Assembly: GCF_002750975.1 (NCBI RefSeq)
Contig: NZ_PEJS01000001.1
Location: 1,550,001 to 1,614,000, forward strand
Reading direction: 5' to 3'
Source of the DNA: Stenotrophomonas indicatrix
GTDB lineage: Bacteria; Pseudomonadota; Gammaproteobacteria; Xanthomonadales; Xanthomonadaceae
DNA length: 64,000 nucleotides
Part shown: piece after piece, positions 54,203-62,585 of the stretch
Layout of the letters: each line of letters opens with the position of its first letter
How positions within the stretch are numbered: position 1 is the first letter of the stretch
Made by a program: the position numbers and the translations under genes
The notes under the pieces: generated by a model
Database searches by the model: none
Seen by the model: the letters and a program-made list of their open reading frames with translations, nothing else
Told to the model about the DNA's origin: nothing

Positions 54203-55023
54203 ACGAGCAGGCGCTGTTCGACCTGGAGCTGAAGGTGCTGTTGGAGGCGCTGTACCAGCGCTACCACTACGACTTCCGCAGCTATGCGGTGTCCTCGCTG
54301 CGCCGTCGCGTCAGCCAGGCCATGCAGCGCTACGAGTGCGAGCGCCTGTCGGACCTGCAGCATCGGCTGCTGCACGAGCCGGAGCTGTTCGCCCAGGCGA
54401 TGCAGTTCTTCACCGTGCAGGTCTCGGAGATGTTCCGTGACCCGGAGTATTTCCGGCAGATGCGCGAACAGGTGGTACCGGTGCTGCGCACCTATCCCTC
54501 GGTGAAGCTGTGGGTGGCCGGCTGCAGTACCGGCGAGGAAGTGTGGTCGCTGGCGATCCTGCTGCACGAGGAAGGCCTGCTTGAGCGCAGCATCGTCTAC
54601 GCCACCGACATCAACCCCGCTGCACTGGCCACGGCTGAGGCCGGCGCTTACGGCATCGACCGCCTGGCCCAGTTCAGCCGGAACTACCTCGCCGCCGGCG
54701 GCACCGCTTCATTGTCGGACTATTACAGCACCGCTTACGACGGCGCGGTCTTCGACCGCCAGCTGCGCCGCAACGTGGTGTTTGCCGACCACAGCCTGGC
54801 CACCGACACGGTGTTTTCGGAAGTGCACCTGGTCTCGTGCCGCAACGTTCTGATCTATTTCAACCGCGACCTGCAGGATCGGGCGGTGGGCCTGTTCCGC
54901 GAAGCCCTGGTGCATCGCGGCTTCCTCGGCCTGGGCAGCAAGGAGTCGCTGCAGTTCGGTCGCCATCACGATGCCTTCGAAGCCTGTTCGCGGGAGCACC
55001 GCCTGTACCGGAAGGTGGCCTGA
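54199..55023 (+). CDS. CheR-type methyltransferase
   Basis: 274 residues from ATG 54199. The N-terminal helical domain (YHYDFRSYAVSSLRRRVSQAMQRYECERLSDLQHRLL) and the SAM domain (VAGCSTGEEVWSLAILLHEEG, IVYATDINPAAL, VSCRNVLIYFNRDLQDR) are complete. It methylates glutamates in receptor-like proteins; no MCP is in this window, so a kinase or other target is possible. Coupled to the next gene by TGATG. Confidence 0.92.
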
Positions 55024-55598
55024 TGGCGGCGATGTTCCGCCCTGACGTGGTGGTGATCGGCGCATCGGCCGGTGGCGTGGCCGCCCTGCAGATCGTGCTG
55101 GGTGCGTTGCCGGCCACCCTGCCGGTGCCGGTGCTGGTGGTGCTGCACCTGCCGCGCGACCGTTCCAGCCGCATAGCCGAGGTGCTGGCGCCGTACTGCA
55201 CGTTGGCCCTGCGCGAAGCGGAGGACAAGCAGCCCCTGCAGGCCGGAACGGTGACGTTCGCGCCGCCGGACTACCACCTGCTGGTGGAGGACACGCAGGC
55301 CATCGCATTGTCGATGGACGAACCGGTGCTGTTCTCGCGGCCGGCCATCGATCCGCTGTTCGAATCGGCCGCAGCCGCGTTCGGCACGGGTGTGCTGGCG
55401 ATCCTGCTGACCGGTGCCAGCAGCGATGGCAGTGATGGCGTGGCCGCCGTGCGCGCCGCTGGCGGCCAGGCCTGGTTGCAATGCCCCGAGGAGGCCGAGG
55501 CATCGATGATGCCGGCCTCTGCCCTGCAGCATGCCGGCGCTGACGCCGTGCTGCCCCTTGAACTGATGTGCCGCCGCCTGAAGGAGTTGTTTGCATGA
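55023..55598 (+). CDS. CheB-type methylesterase domain, no receiver
   Basis: 191 residues from ATG 55023. Catalytic serine in GASAGGVAALQ (Ser15), histidine in VVLHLPRD (His42) and an aspartate in LLTGASSDGSDG complete the triad. The usual N-terminal receiver is missing, so control must be by partners. It overlaps cheR and the following receiver-kinase (ATGA at 55595). Likely reverses CheR methylation in the same unit. Confidence 0.92.
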   Translation: MAAMFRPDVVVIGASAGGVAALQIVLGALPATLPVPVLVVLHLPRDRSSRIAEVLAPYCTLALREAEDKQPLQAGTVTFAPPDYHLLVEDTQAIALSMDEPVLFSRPAIDPLFESAAAAFGTGVLAILLTGASSDGSDGVAAVRAAGGQAWLQCPEEAEASMMPASALQHAGADAVLPLELMCRRLKELFA

Positions 55599-56734
55599 AC
55601 CTGCTGCCGCCGGACCCTGCCCAGTCGCAGGCGCCGGTCAACCTGCTGATCGTCGACGACGTGCCGCAGAACCTGGTGGCCATGCAGGCGCTGCTGCGCC
55701 GCGAGGGCGTCAACCTGTTGCTGGCGGACTCTGGCGCGCAGGCGCTGGAGCTGCTGCTGGAGCATGAGGTAGCGCTGGCGCTGCTGGACGTGCACATGCC
55801 GGAGATCGACGGTTTCATGCTGGCCGAGCTGATGCGTGGCTCGCAGCGCAGCCGGGATGTGCCGATCATCTTCCTGACCGCCTCGCCGGATGATCCGTTG
55901 CGGGTGTTCAAGGGCTACGAGACCGGCGCGGTGGATTTCCTGCACAAGCCGGTTGCACCGCAGGTGATCCTCAGCAAGGTCAATGTGTTCATCGAGCTCT
56001 ACCAGCAGCGGCAGCTGCTGAAGGCGCGCAACGAAGCGCTGGAGCGCGCGTTGAAGCTCAACGAGACCATGGCCGCGGTGCTGACCCACGACCTGCGCAC
56101 GCCGCTGTCGGCCATCCTGCTGTGTGCCGACAAGCTGTCGCTGGAACTGCCGGACGACAATGCCGGTGCGCAGCAGACACTGAGCTACCTGGAGGCCAGC
56201 ACGCTGCGGATGGCACGCATGGTCGAGCAGCTGCTGGACTTCTCGCGGATCCGCAGCGGTGGCCTGCGCCTGCAGAGCAGCGTCTGTGACCTGGCCGAGG
56301 TGACGCGTGCGGTGCTGGTCGAGGCCGGTGCCGGCCATCGAAGCGATCGGATCGCGCTGGACGTCCGTGGCGATTCGACGCTGCAGGGCGACATGGATCG
56401 CCTTGGTCAGATCGTCGCCAACCTGGTCGGCAACGCACTCACCCATGGCGCCGATGCGACGGTGCAGGTGCAGGTCGATGGTGGCGATGCACGGGTGGTC
56501 GCGCTGCGCGTACGCAACACCGGCCATGTCGATGAGGCGTTGCTGCCGCGCCTGTTCGAACCCTTCAAGGCCAGCTTCCACCAGAGCAACGGGCTCGGGC
56601 TGGGGCTGTACATCGTGGACCAGTTCGTGCGTGCCCATGGTGGCCAGTTGAGCGCGCGCAACGAGGCAGGGCACGTGGTGTTCGAGGCGCTGCTGCCTCG
56701 TCGATCCGATTTGCGCAGTCCGGCGGTTTCCTGA
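55595..56734 (+). CDS. Receiver domain fused to histidine kinase
   Basis: 379 residues. The first 125 residues are a receiver (LLIVDDVPQN, DVHMPE, FLTA, FLHKPV). A coiled coil links it to a kinase core with MAAVLTHDLRTPLSAILLCADKLS and LVGNALTHGAD, and FEPFKASFHQSNGLGLGLYIV. It is soluble. Receiver-first kinases work as signal integrators that receive phosphate from other kinases, here probably from the hybrid kinase. An 82-bp gap leads to the BLUF gene. Confidence 0.92.
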   Translation: MNLLPPDPAQSQAPVNLLIVDDVPQNLVAMQALLRREGVNLLLADSGAQALELLLEHEVALALLDVHMPEIDGFMLAELMRGSQRSRDVPIIFLTASPDDPLRVFKGYETGAVDFLHKPVAPQVILSKVNVFIELYQQRQLLKARNEALERALKLNETMAAVLTHDLRTPLSAILLCADKLSLELPDDNAGAQQTLSYLEASTLRMARMVEQLLDFSRIRSGGLRLQSSVCDLAEVTRAVLVEAGAGHRSDRIALDVRGDSTLQGDMDRLGQIVANLVGNALTHGADATVQVQVDGGDARVVALRVRNTGHVDEALLPRLFEPFKASFHQSNGLGLGLYIVDQFVRAHGGQLSARNEAGHVVFEALLPRRSDLRSPAVS

Positions 56735-56816
56735 ATTCTTCAGCTGGCGCGTGAGCGAACTGAGACGGGCTCGTCCGCAACTGCTACCGTGGCACCACTC
56801 TTGCAAAGGAAGCTCC

Positions 56817-57245
56817 ATGCCACTGCGTGCCATCGCCTATGTCAGCCAGGCCAAGCCGGATCTGTCTGCCGCACGTCTGCAGACGCTGGTCGAGGATGCC
56901 GCGCGCTTCAACAAGATGGCAGGGGTGACGGGTGTGCTGCTGCATGACGGCGAACGCTTCCTGCAGTACATCGAAGGCCCGCCTGATGGCATCGATTCGG
57001 TCTATGAGCGCATCCTGCAGGCCGGCAGCCATGTCGATATCGTCGAGCTGGCGCGTGGCCGGCTGGGCCAGCGCCAGTTTCCGTACTGGGCAATGCGCGG
57101 GCTGCCGGTCGACGCCGCGCTGCTGCGCCAGCTTTCCGCAGGCGACTGGTCGGGATTCGCCCGCTCGGTAAACGGTGACAGCGTCGTGCTTACGGCAGTG
57201 GATCTGTTGGCCGAGGTCGTGCGGCCGGTACTCAGCGCGGGCTGA
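56817..57245 (+). CDS. BLUF blue-light photoreceptor domain protein
   Basis: 142 residues from ATG 56817, with AAAGGAAG upstream. The flavin-binding BLUF fold is complete: Tyr8 (IAYVS), Asn32 (FNKMAGVTGVLL), Gln50 (FLQYIEGP), Trp91 and Met93 (FPYWAMRG). These line up with AppA Tyr21, Asn45, Gln63, Trp104 and Met106 at a constant offset of 13. It is a short BLUF protein that would signal by contact with a partner. The gene follows the CheR/CheB/kinase operon in the same direction. Confidence 0.92.
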   Translation: MPLRAIAYVSQAKPDLSAARLQTLVEDAARFNKMAGVTGVLLHDGERFLQYIEGPPDGIDSVYERILQAGSHVDIVELARGRLGQRQFPYWAMRGLPVDAALLRQLSAGDWSGFARSVNGDSVVLTAVDLLAEVVRPVLSAG

Positions 57246-57248
57246 CCG

Positions 57249-57536
57249 CTAACGCTGCGGGACGCAGTAGGCCGCGTGCAAGGCCTGCAGCACCCCCAGC
57301 GCCGGACCCTCCAGCAGCCGATAGTGCAGTGCCTGTGCCTGCCGCCGCGTTGCCACCACCTCCAGATTGCGCAGCACGGCCAGATGCTGTGACAGCGCCG
57401 ATGCGCTCAGGCCAGTCAGGGCCTGCAGTTCCGGCACCGGTGCTTCGCCTTCCACCAGGCGACACAACACGCGCAGTCGCGCCGGGTGTGCCAGCGATTT
57501 CAGCAGGGCGGCCGCTTGTGCGGCATGCGTAGCCAT
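57249..57536 (-). CDS. ArsR-family BigR/SqrR-like persulfide-sensing repressor
   Basis: 95 residues from ATG 57536; a GTG at 57566 is also possible. The winged helix reads LLKSLAHPARLRVLCRLVEGEAPVPELQALTGLSASALSQHLAVLRNLEVVATRRQAQALHYRLL. Cys25 and Cys91 are 66 residues apart, the same spacing as the two redox cysteines of BigR (42/108) and SqrR (41/107). It is divergent from two YeeE-type genes, and a palindrome lies between them. Probable role: repressor released by sulfide or persulfide. Confidence 0.87.
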   Translation of the reverse strand: MATHAAQAAALLKSLAHPARLRVLCRLVEGEAPVPELQALTGLSASALSQHLAVLRNLEVVATRRQAQALHYRLLEGPALGVLQALHAAYCVPQR

Positions 57537-57594
57537 CGCGGCACTGTCGGTGGTGATGCTGGGCACGGCTTGACCCGGTAGTTCAGGAAAGTCT

Positions 57595-57614
57595 AATTTA
57601 GAGAAATCTAAATT
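57595..57614. promoter_or_regulatory. BigR-like operator candidate
   Basis: AATTTAGA-GAAA-TCTAAATT is a perfect 8-bp inverted repeat with a 4-bp spacer, an AT-rich island in a GC-rich region. It lies in the 117-bp divergent spacer between the ArsR-type and YeeE genes, 39 bp before the YeeE start. Confidence 0.82.
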
Positions 57615-57653
57615 GAAGGGCAAGCCGATGCGCGCGATGCAGAGGGGCAGGGC

Positions 57654-58091
57654 ATGAACCTGCCATGGGCGGCAATTGCAGGCGGCGGCCTGATCGGTGC
57701 GTCGGCGGTGCTGCTGCTGGCCACGCTCGGTCGGGTGGCGGGCATCAGCGGTATCGCTGCCGGCGCCGCGGCCGCGCCGCGTGGTGATCGTGGTTGGCGC
57801 TGGGCTTTCCTGCTCGGACTGATGTTGGCTGCTGCGGCGGTGCTGAGCTGGCAGGCGGGCACGGGACAACCACCACGCGCCTTGCTGCGCGACGCGCTGC
57901 CGGCCTGGCAATTGATCGCTGCCGGTGTCCTGGTGGGCCTGGGTACGCGGCTGGGCAACGGCTGCACCAGCGGCCACGGTGTCTGTGGCCTCGCCCGAGG
58001 ATCGCGGCGATCGCTGGTGGCGGTGCTGGTGTTCATGGCCTGCGCGATGCTCACCACGTTCCTGCTACGTCACGGCGGAGGCCTGGCATGA
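57654..58091 (+). CDS. YeeE/YedE-family sulfur-compound transporter, first half
   Basis: 145 residues from ATG 57654. Four hydrophobic segments and the YeeE hallmark LGTRLGNGCTSGHGVCGLARGSRRS with two cysteines. In this family cysteines along the pore pass thiosulfate or sulfide-type sulfur. The stop overlaps the next ATG (ATGA). In related operons two half-size YeeE proteins replace one full-length protein. Confidence 0.88.
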   Translation: MNLPWAAIAGGGLIGASAVLLLATLGRVAGISGIAAGAAAAPRGDRGWRWAFLLGLMLAAAAVLSWQAGTGQPPRALLRDALPAWQLIAAGVLVGLGTRLGNGCTSGHGVCGLARGSRRSLVAVLVFMACAMLTTFLLRHGGGLA

Positions 58092-58501
58092 GCCGCAGGT
58101 TGTGGGCGGCAGGTGTGGCCGGCGGCCTGTTCGGTGCCGGCCTCGCGCTGGCCGGCATGACCGACCCGCGTCGCGTGCTGGGGTTCCTTGATGTGGCTGG
58201 CGACTTCGATCCCACGCTGGCCTGGGTGCTGGCGTCGGCGCTGCTGGTCAGCGCACTGGGTCAATTCTGGCTGCGGCGGCGGCAGCGGCCATGGTGCGCC
58301 GAACGTTTCGAGCTGCCGACGGCGCAGACTGTCGACACGCGGTTGCTGCTGGGTGCGGCGCTGTTCGGTATCGGCTGGGGCTGGGTCGGCTATTGCCCGG
58401 GGCCCGCGCTGGCCGCGTTTGCGGTGGGCGCGCGCGAAGCCCTGTGGTTCGTGCCAGCGATGGCTGCCGGTTTCTGGTTGCATGATCGCTGGCTGCGCTG
58501 A
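58088..58501 (+). CDS. YeeE/YedE-family sulfur-compound transporter, second half
   Basis: 137 residues from ATG 58088. It has about four hydrophobic helices (LFGAGLALAGMTDPRRVLGFLDV, then TLAWVLASALLVSALGQFWL), the late ALFGIGWGWVGYCPGPALAAFAVG with the second-half cysteine. It is coupled to the first half and together they form the likely transporter. Control probably comes from the ArsR-type gene. No sulfur dioxygenase or sulfide-quinone reductase gene follows. Confidence 0.88.
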   Translation: MSRRLWAAGVAGGLFGAGLALAGMTDPRRVLGFLDVAGDFDPTLAWVLASALLVSALGQFWLRRRQRPWCAERFELPTAQTVDTRLLLGAALFGIGWGWVGYCPGPALAAFAVGAREALWFVPAMAAGFWLHDRWLR

Positions 58502-58564
58502 GGCTTCACGTTCGTCTCACCGTTGCGGGGTTCAGATCACCTTTCCCGGGGAACGGAGGACGAC

Positions 58565-59617
58565 ATGGCACGGATGAAATGGAAAGGCGGCGCGTTGCTG
58601 GCGGCGGCACTGGCGACGGCGGCAATGCCGGCGATGGCCTGCACGCGCGCGGTGTACCTGGGCGACAACGGCGATGTCATCACCGCCCGCTCGATGGACT
58701 GGAAAGTGGACGTGGCGACCAATCTCTACGTGTTGCCGCGTGGCATTGCGCGCACTGGAAAGGCGGGGCCTGGGTCGATCGCCTGGACTGCACGCTACGG
58801 CAGCGTGGTGGCCACCGGCTATGACATTTCCACCACCGACGGCATGAACGAGAAGGGCCTGGTCGCCAACCTGCTGTGGCTGGTCGAGTCGGAGTACCCG
58901 GCCCGGCGCAGCGGCAAGCCCGGTCTGTCCATCTCGTTGTGGGCGCAGTACGTGCTGGATAATTTCGCGACGGTGGAAGAGGCGGTGACCGCGCTGCAGC
59001 GCGAACCTTACTCGATCGTCACCGACAAGGTGCCGGGCGAGGACCGCCAGGCGACGCTGCATCTGTCGCTGTCCGACGCCACGGGTGACAGCGCGATCGT
59101 CGAATACATCGGCGGGCGCCAGGTGATCCACCATGATCGGCGCTACCAGGTGATGACCAATTCGCCGATCTTCGACCAGCAGCTGGCATTGAACAGCTAC
59201 TGGCAGCAGATCGGTGGCACGGTGATGCTGCCGGGCACCAACCGTTCGGCCGACCGCTTCGCGCGGGCGTCCTTCTACATCAACGCGATTCCGAAAGCGG
59301 AAGATCCGGTGGAGGCGCTGGCCAGTGTGTTCAGCGTGATCCGCAACGTGTCGGTACCGTTCGGCATCACCACGCCGGGCGAGCCCAACATCTCGTCCAC
59401 CCGCTGGCGTACGGTCGCCGACCACAAGCGGCGCCTGTATTTCTTCGAGTCGGCACTGACGCCCAACACCTTCTGGGTCGACCTGACCAAGGTCGATTTC
59501 GGCGGAAAGGTGCTCAAGCTCGATCTCGGCCGTGACCAGCGCAATACCTTCGCCGGCGATGCACTGGGCCATTTCGTGCCCAGCGCACCGTTCACCTTCC
59601 TCGGCGTCGACGGCTAG
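58565..59617 (+). CDS. Exported linear-amide C-N hydrolase (choloylglycine hydrolase-type Ntn)
   Basis: 350 residues from ATG 58565 (GGAGGAC upstream). The signal peptide ends AMPAMA and the next residue is Cys26, the expected N-terminal nucleophile of the Ntn-hydrolase (CTRAVYL, RSMDWKVDV). Cleavage would both export and expose it. The block GMNEKGLVANLLWLVESEYP and the RRWRTVADHKRRLYFFES region fit penicillin V acylase/bile-salt hydrolase relatives. Likely acts on an acylated amine such as an acyl-homoserine lactone or amide; substrate unproven. Confidence 0.9.
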   Translation: MARMKWKGGALLAAALATAAMPAMACTRAVYLGDNGDVITARSMDWKVDVATNLYVLPRGIARTGKAGPGSIAWTARYGSVVATGYDISTTDGMNEKGLVANLLWLVESEYPARRSGKPGLSISLWAQYVLDNFATVEEAVTALQREPYSIVTDKVPGEDRQATLHLSLSDATGDSAIVEYIGGRQVIHHDRRYQVMTNSPIFDQQLALNSYWQQIGGTVMLPGTNRSADRFARASFYINAIPKAEDPVEALASVFSVIRNVSVPFGITTPGEPNISSTRWRTVADHKRRLYFFESALTPNTFWVDLTKVDFGGKVLKLDLGRDQRNTFAGDALGHFVPSAPFTFLGVDG

Positions 59618-60393
59618 TTCGACGCCTGGCTGGAGGCCGGGTAGACCGCCTGGATCGTGCAGGCGCCGCGGGTGTACTGCGGCAATGGCGCCAGCCCGTC
59701 GCTTCTCAGGTCGCCGTTTTCAAACCCGGCGGCGAGGACGTGATCGCCGGGATTGCCGCAGATCAGGCCGTTCTGCATGCCGGAGCGGAAGCTCAGCTGC
59801 GGCGCGCGGTCGAGCTGGCGGCAGTGGCTGCCCAGTTCGACGCGGTAGTAGCGATGGCCGCCATTGCGATGCGGATTGGTCTCCACCAGCATGCCTTGCG
59901 GATCGGACGACCAGGCACGCACGTTGCGGGTAGCGAAGCAGTACGAGGCCGAGCGGCCGAAGCCGCGACGGACATCCTTGCGTTGGCGGATCGTCAGGGC
60001 GGGCAGGGTGGCCGTGCGTAGGCTGTCGCTGTCGCGGGCCACGCTGGCATAGTCGCGGGCCTGGACCGGGGTGACTGCACTGACGGCACAGCTGTGGCCA
60101 TCGACCACAACGCGCTCGCTGGGACGACCGCAGGCCCAGCCGGCGGGTGCTTCCAGCTTCAACGTGGTGGCTGCGCGGACGCCGGGGCAATCCTCGGCGA
60201 AGTCGATGCGATAGGCTTGGCCGGAGGCGGCGCGCAGCGCGATCGAGCGCGGTGATGCCTGCTCCACTTCCTGGACGCCGACAGCGTCCATGCAGTGCGG
60301 GGCCGGTGGCATGCGTTCCTGTGCCGAAGCCGTGGCGGTGAGCACCAGCGCGAGGCTGGCGGCCAGTACCATGGGTGCGTGCCTGTAAGTCAT
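59614..60393 (-). CDS. Secreted protein of two tandem DUF6491-like units
   Basis: 259 residues from ATG 60393 with GGGAG upstream. A signal peptide ends TATASAQE near residue 25. Two related parts follow: YRIDFAEDCPGVRAATTLKLE...CGRPSERVVVDGHSCAV and YYRVELGSHCRQLDRAPQLSFRSGMQNGLICGNPGDHV, each with paired cysteines. The family occurs in xanthomonads and its function is unknown. The stop codon overlaps the convergent hydrolase stop by 4 bp. Confidence 0.75.
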   Translation of the reverse strand: MTYRHAPMVLAASLALVLTATASAQERMPPAPHCMDAVGVQEVEQASPRSIALRAASGQAYRIDFAEDCPGVRAATTLKLEAPAGWACGRPSERVVVDGHSCAVSAVTPVQARDYASVARDSDSLRTATLPALTIRQRKDVRRGFGRSASYCFATRNVRAWSSDPQGMLVETNPHRNGGHRYYRVELGSHCRQLDRAPQLSFRSGMQNGLICGNPGDHVLAAGFENGDLRSDGLAPLPQYTRGACTIQAVYPASSQASN

Positions 60394-60474
60394 ATCCTGC
60401 ACTCCCTGCGTTGGATGACGGGCCGACTATAGCAGCGGTTTGCACGGCAGGTGTTACACGCGCAGACTGCTCGG

Positions 60475-61206
60475 ATGGGCGCCATCTTCCATCTACGGCA
60501 CTACGGTCAGGCCACCGGCCTGGATCGCCACGGCTATGCGCAGTGGGTGCTGCCGCTGCAGGGTGAGCTGCAGTTCGAGATGGAGGGCAGGGGCGGCCGT
60601 CTTGACCTGCTGCAGGGGGCATTCGTGGCGGCCGGCGAAGCGCACGACCAGATGGCCGAAGGTCCCAACGGTTTCGTGATTGTCGATTGCGGGCCGGGCG
60701 TGCTCGATGACGCGACCCAGGAGCACCTGTGCCGGCAGCGCTGGCTGCATCTCCCGCTGTCGCTGCGGCAGCGGCTTGCCCAGGTGCGGACAGGCCGGCC
60801 TGTGCCAGCGCTGCTGCCGGAGCTGCTGCCGGAGCTGCTGCGGGTCTTCGCGCCTGCCGGTAGTGGTGCGCGCCTGCAGGGCCTGTGCGCTGTGGTCGAG
60901 GCGATGCCGGGGCAGGCGTGGTCGGTAGCGCGCATGGCTGCCTTTGTCGGCATCAGTGAAAGCCGCCTGCATGCGGTGTTCCGGCGTGAGTTCGGGCTCA
61001 GCCCGCAGGCGTGGCTCAGTGCCAGCCGCCTGCGCTGGGCCAAGCACCAGTTGCGGGTCAGCCCGGCATCGATCAGCGATATCGCACTGGCCGCAGGGTA
61101 TTCCGAGCAGAGTGCACTGACCCGTGCGCTGCGCCGCGAATGCGGGCAGACGCCGGCGGCATGGCGGCGAGCCACACCCAACGCTGCGGAAGCGAACCGG
61201 CAGTAG
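60475..61206 (+). CDS. AraC-family transcriptional regulator
   Basis: 243 residues from ATG 60475. The N-terminal cupin-like part reads GRLDLLQGAFVAAGEAHD; the C-terminal AraC domain has two helix-turn-helix units (SVARMAAFVGISESRLHAVFRREFGLSPQAWL and SISDIALAAGYSEQSALTRALRRECGQTPAAW). It precedes the DMT exporter by 67 bp and probably controls it. Ligand unknown. Confidence 0.87.
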   Translation: MGAIFHLRHYGQATGLDRHGYAQWVLPLQGELQFEMEGRGGRLDLLQGAFVAAGEAHDQMAEGPNGFVIVDCGPGVLDDATQEHLCRQRWLHLPLSLRQRLAQVRTGRPVPALLPELLPELLRVFAPAGSGARLQGLCAVVEAMPGQAWSVARMAAFVGISESRLHAVFRREFGLSPQAWLSASRLRWAKHQLRVSPASISDIALAAGYSEQSALTRALRRECGQTPAAWRRATPNAAEANRQ

Positions 61207-61273
61207 CCTCGGTCAAGACCGGTCGGCAAGGGGCCGCTTACACTGCGCGGCCCGTTCTTGCTGTGAACCTGCA

Positions 61274-62224
61274 ATGCGCAACAACCCGATTGCCCTGGGC
61301 ATCGCCAATGGCATCGCCGCCGGTGCGCTGTGGGGCGTGGTCTTCCTCGCGCCCGCCGTGTTGAGCACGTTCAATGCCCTGCAGCTTTCCGCCGGCCGCT
61401 ACCTGGTCTATGGCCTGATCGCCGTGGTGCTGCTGCTGCCGCGCTGGAAGCGGCTGGCGCCGATGCTCGGTCGCGCCGAGTGGATCGGCCTGTTGTGGCT
61501 GAGCCTGGCCGGCAACCTGGTGTACTTCCTGCTGTTGGCCACGGCGGTGCAGTGGGCCGGTGGCGCCGCTGCTTCGTTGATTGTCGGCCTGATTCCGGTC
61601 GTGGTCACCCTGGTGGGCGTGCGCGAGCAGGGTGCGGTGCCGTTGAAGCAGCTGCTGCCGGCGCTGGCGCTGTGCGTGCTCGGCGTAGCGATGGTCGGCT
61701 GGGAGGCGCTGATGTCCGAGCATCTGGGCACGCCTTGGCGGCAACGCCTGATCGGCCTGCTGTGCGCGTTCGGTGCGTTGTTCTCGTGGGCGCTGTATTC
61801 CATCGGCAACAGCCGCTGGCTGTCGCGGCGGCCCGACCTTTCCAGCCACGACTGGTCACTGCTGACCGGCGTCACCACCGGCGGGTTGTCGCTGCTGCTG
61901 GTGCCGATGGCGTTCAGTGGACACAACCAGGCGCATACGGCTGCGCAATGGGGTGGGTTCTGGGCCATCAGCGCCGGCGTGGCGGTGGTCGCCTCGATCC
62001 TCGGCAATGCGTTCTGGAACCGGGCCAGTCGCCTGCTGCCGCTGACCCTGACCGGGCAGATGATCGTGTTCGAGACCCTGTTCGCGCTGCTGTACGCCTT
62101 CGCCTGGCAGCGGCGCTGGCCCAGCCTGCTGGAACTGCTGGCGATCGTGCTGCTGGTGGGCGGGGTGCTGTTGTGCGCGCATGCGCATCGCACGCCGCGC
62201 GCAATCACCGAACATGTCGGCTAA
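61274..62224 (+). CDS. EamA/DMT-family exporter
   Basis: 316 residues from ATG 61274. Ten membrane helices in two EamA repeats: ANGIAAGALWGVVFLAPAVLSTFNALQLSAGRYLVYGLIAVVLLLP in the first and GLLCAFGALFSWALYSIGNSRWLSRRPDLSSHDWSLLTG in the second. Substrate unknown. Follows an AraC gene in the same direction. It is not related by sequence to the exporter at 29981 beyond the shared fold. Confidence 0.86.
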   Translation: MRNNPIALGIANGIAAGALWGVVFLAPAVLSTFNALQLSAGRYLVYGLIAVVLLLPRWKRLAPMLGRAEWIGLLWLSLAGNLVYFLLLATAVQWAGGAAASLIVGLIPVVVTLVGVREQGAVPLKQLLPALALCVLGVAMVGWEALMSEHLGTPWRQRLIGLLCAFGALFSWALYSIGNSRWLSRRPDLSSHDWSLLTGVTTGGLSLLLVPMAFSGHNQAHTAAQWGGFWAISAGVAVVASILGNAFWNRASRLLPLTLTGQMIVFETLFALLYAFAWQRRWPSLLELLAIVLLVGGVLLCAHAHRTPRAITEHVG

Positions 62225-62284
62225 ATCGACGCACTGAGGCCGACGATCACCCGTTTGTCTCAGTTGCAACCAAATGCCGGCACG

Positions 62285-62331
62285 TTGGCCGATGATCGCC
62301 GCAAAGAAATATTGCGCCGCAACACTTGACA
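62285..62331 (+). promoter_or_regulatory. Threonine operon promoter region (tentative)
   Basis: Two possible -35 elements are seen. TTGGCC at 62285 is followed by an AAATAT -10-like element near 62307; TTGACA at 62326-62331 is a perfect -35 but with only a weak -10 near 62349. I cannot choose between them. Confidence 0.4.
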
Positions 62332-62362
62332 GCAACCATCGCGGCGGTGTTTTCTGTAGGCC

Positions 62363-62500
62363 ATGGTCCTTGATGCCGCCAACGCCCGCCTGATCGCCCC
62401 CGCTACCGCGGGCCGTTCGACTGCGCCGGTCGCCATCACCACCACCATTACCACCACCACCGTCACCACTGCCCTGGTGCGGCCCGTCGTCTTCGTGTAA
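62363..62500 (+). CDS. thrL: thr operon leader peptide
   Basis: 45 residues from ATG 62363 to TAA 62500, too short for usual gene finders. Residues 24-34 read ITTTITTTTVT and are followed by another Thr, giving nine Thr codons and two Ile codons within a 12-codon run. That is the signature of ribosome-mediated attenuation, here sensing threonine and isoleucine. It lies 85 bp before thrA. It is longer than the E. coli leader of 21 residues. Confidence 0.9.
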   Translation: MVLDAANARLIAPATAGRSTAPVAITTTITTTTVTTALVRPVVFV

Positions 62501-62516
62501 CTCCCGAAAACAACGG

Positions 62517-62569
62517 CCCCGCACCATCCAGGTGACGGGGAAACTCGACCACCTGCATGCGACGGGGCC
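62517..62569 (+). terminator. thrA: Attenuator hairpins between thrL and thrA
   Basis: CCCCGCACC pairs with GGTGACGGGG (62517-62540). Alternatively AGGTG (62530-62534) pairs with CACCT (62550-62554), and GGCCCCG (62515-62521) with CGGGGCC (62563-62569). The first two are mutually exclusive. A terminal U-run is absent, so termination, if it happens, is atypical. Confidence 0.65.
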
Positions 62570-62585
62570 TCCAACCGAGGTCTGC

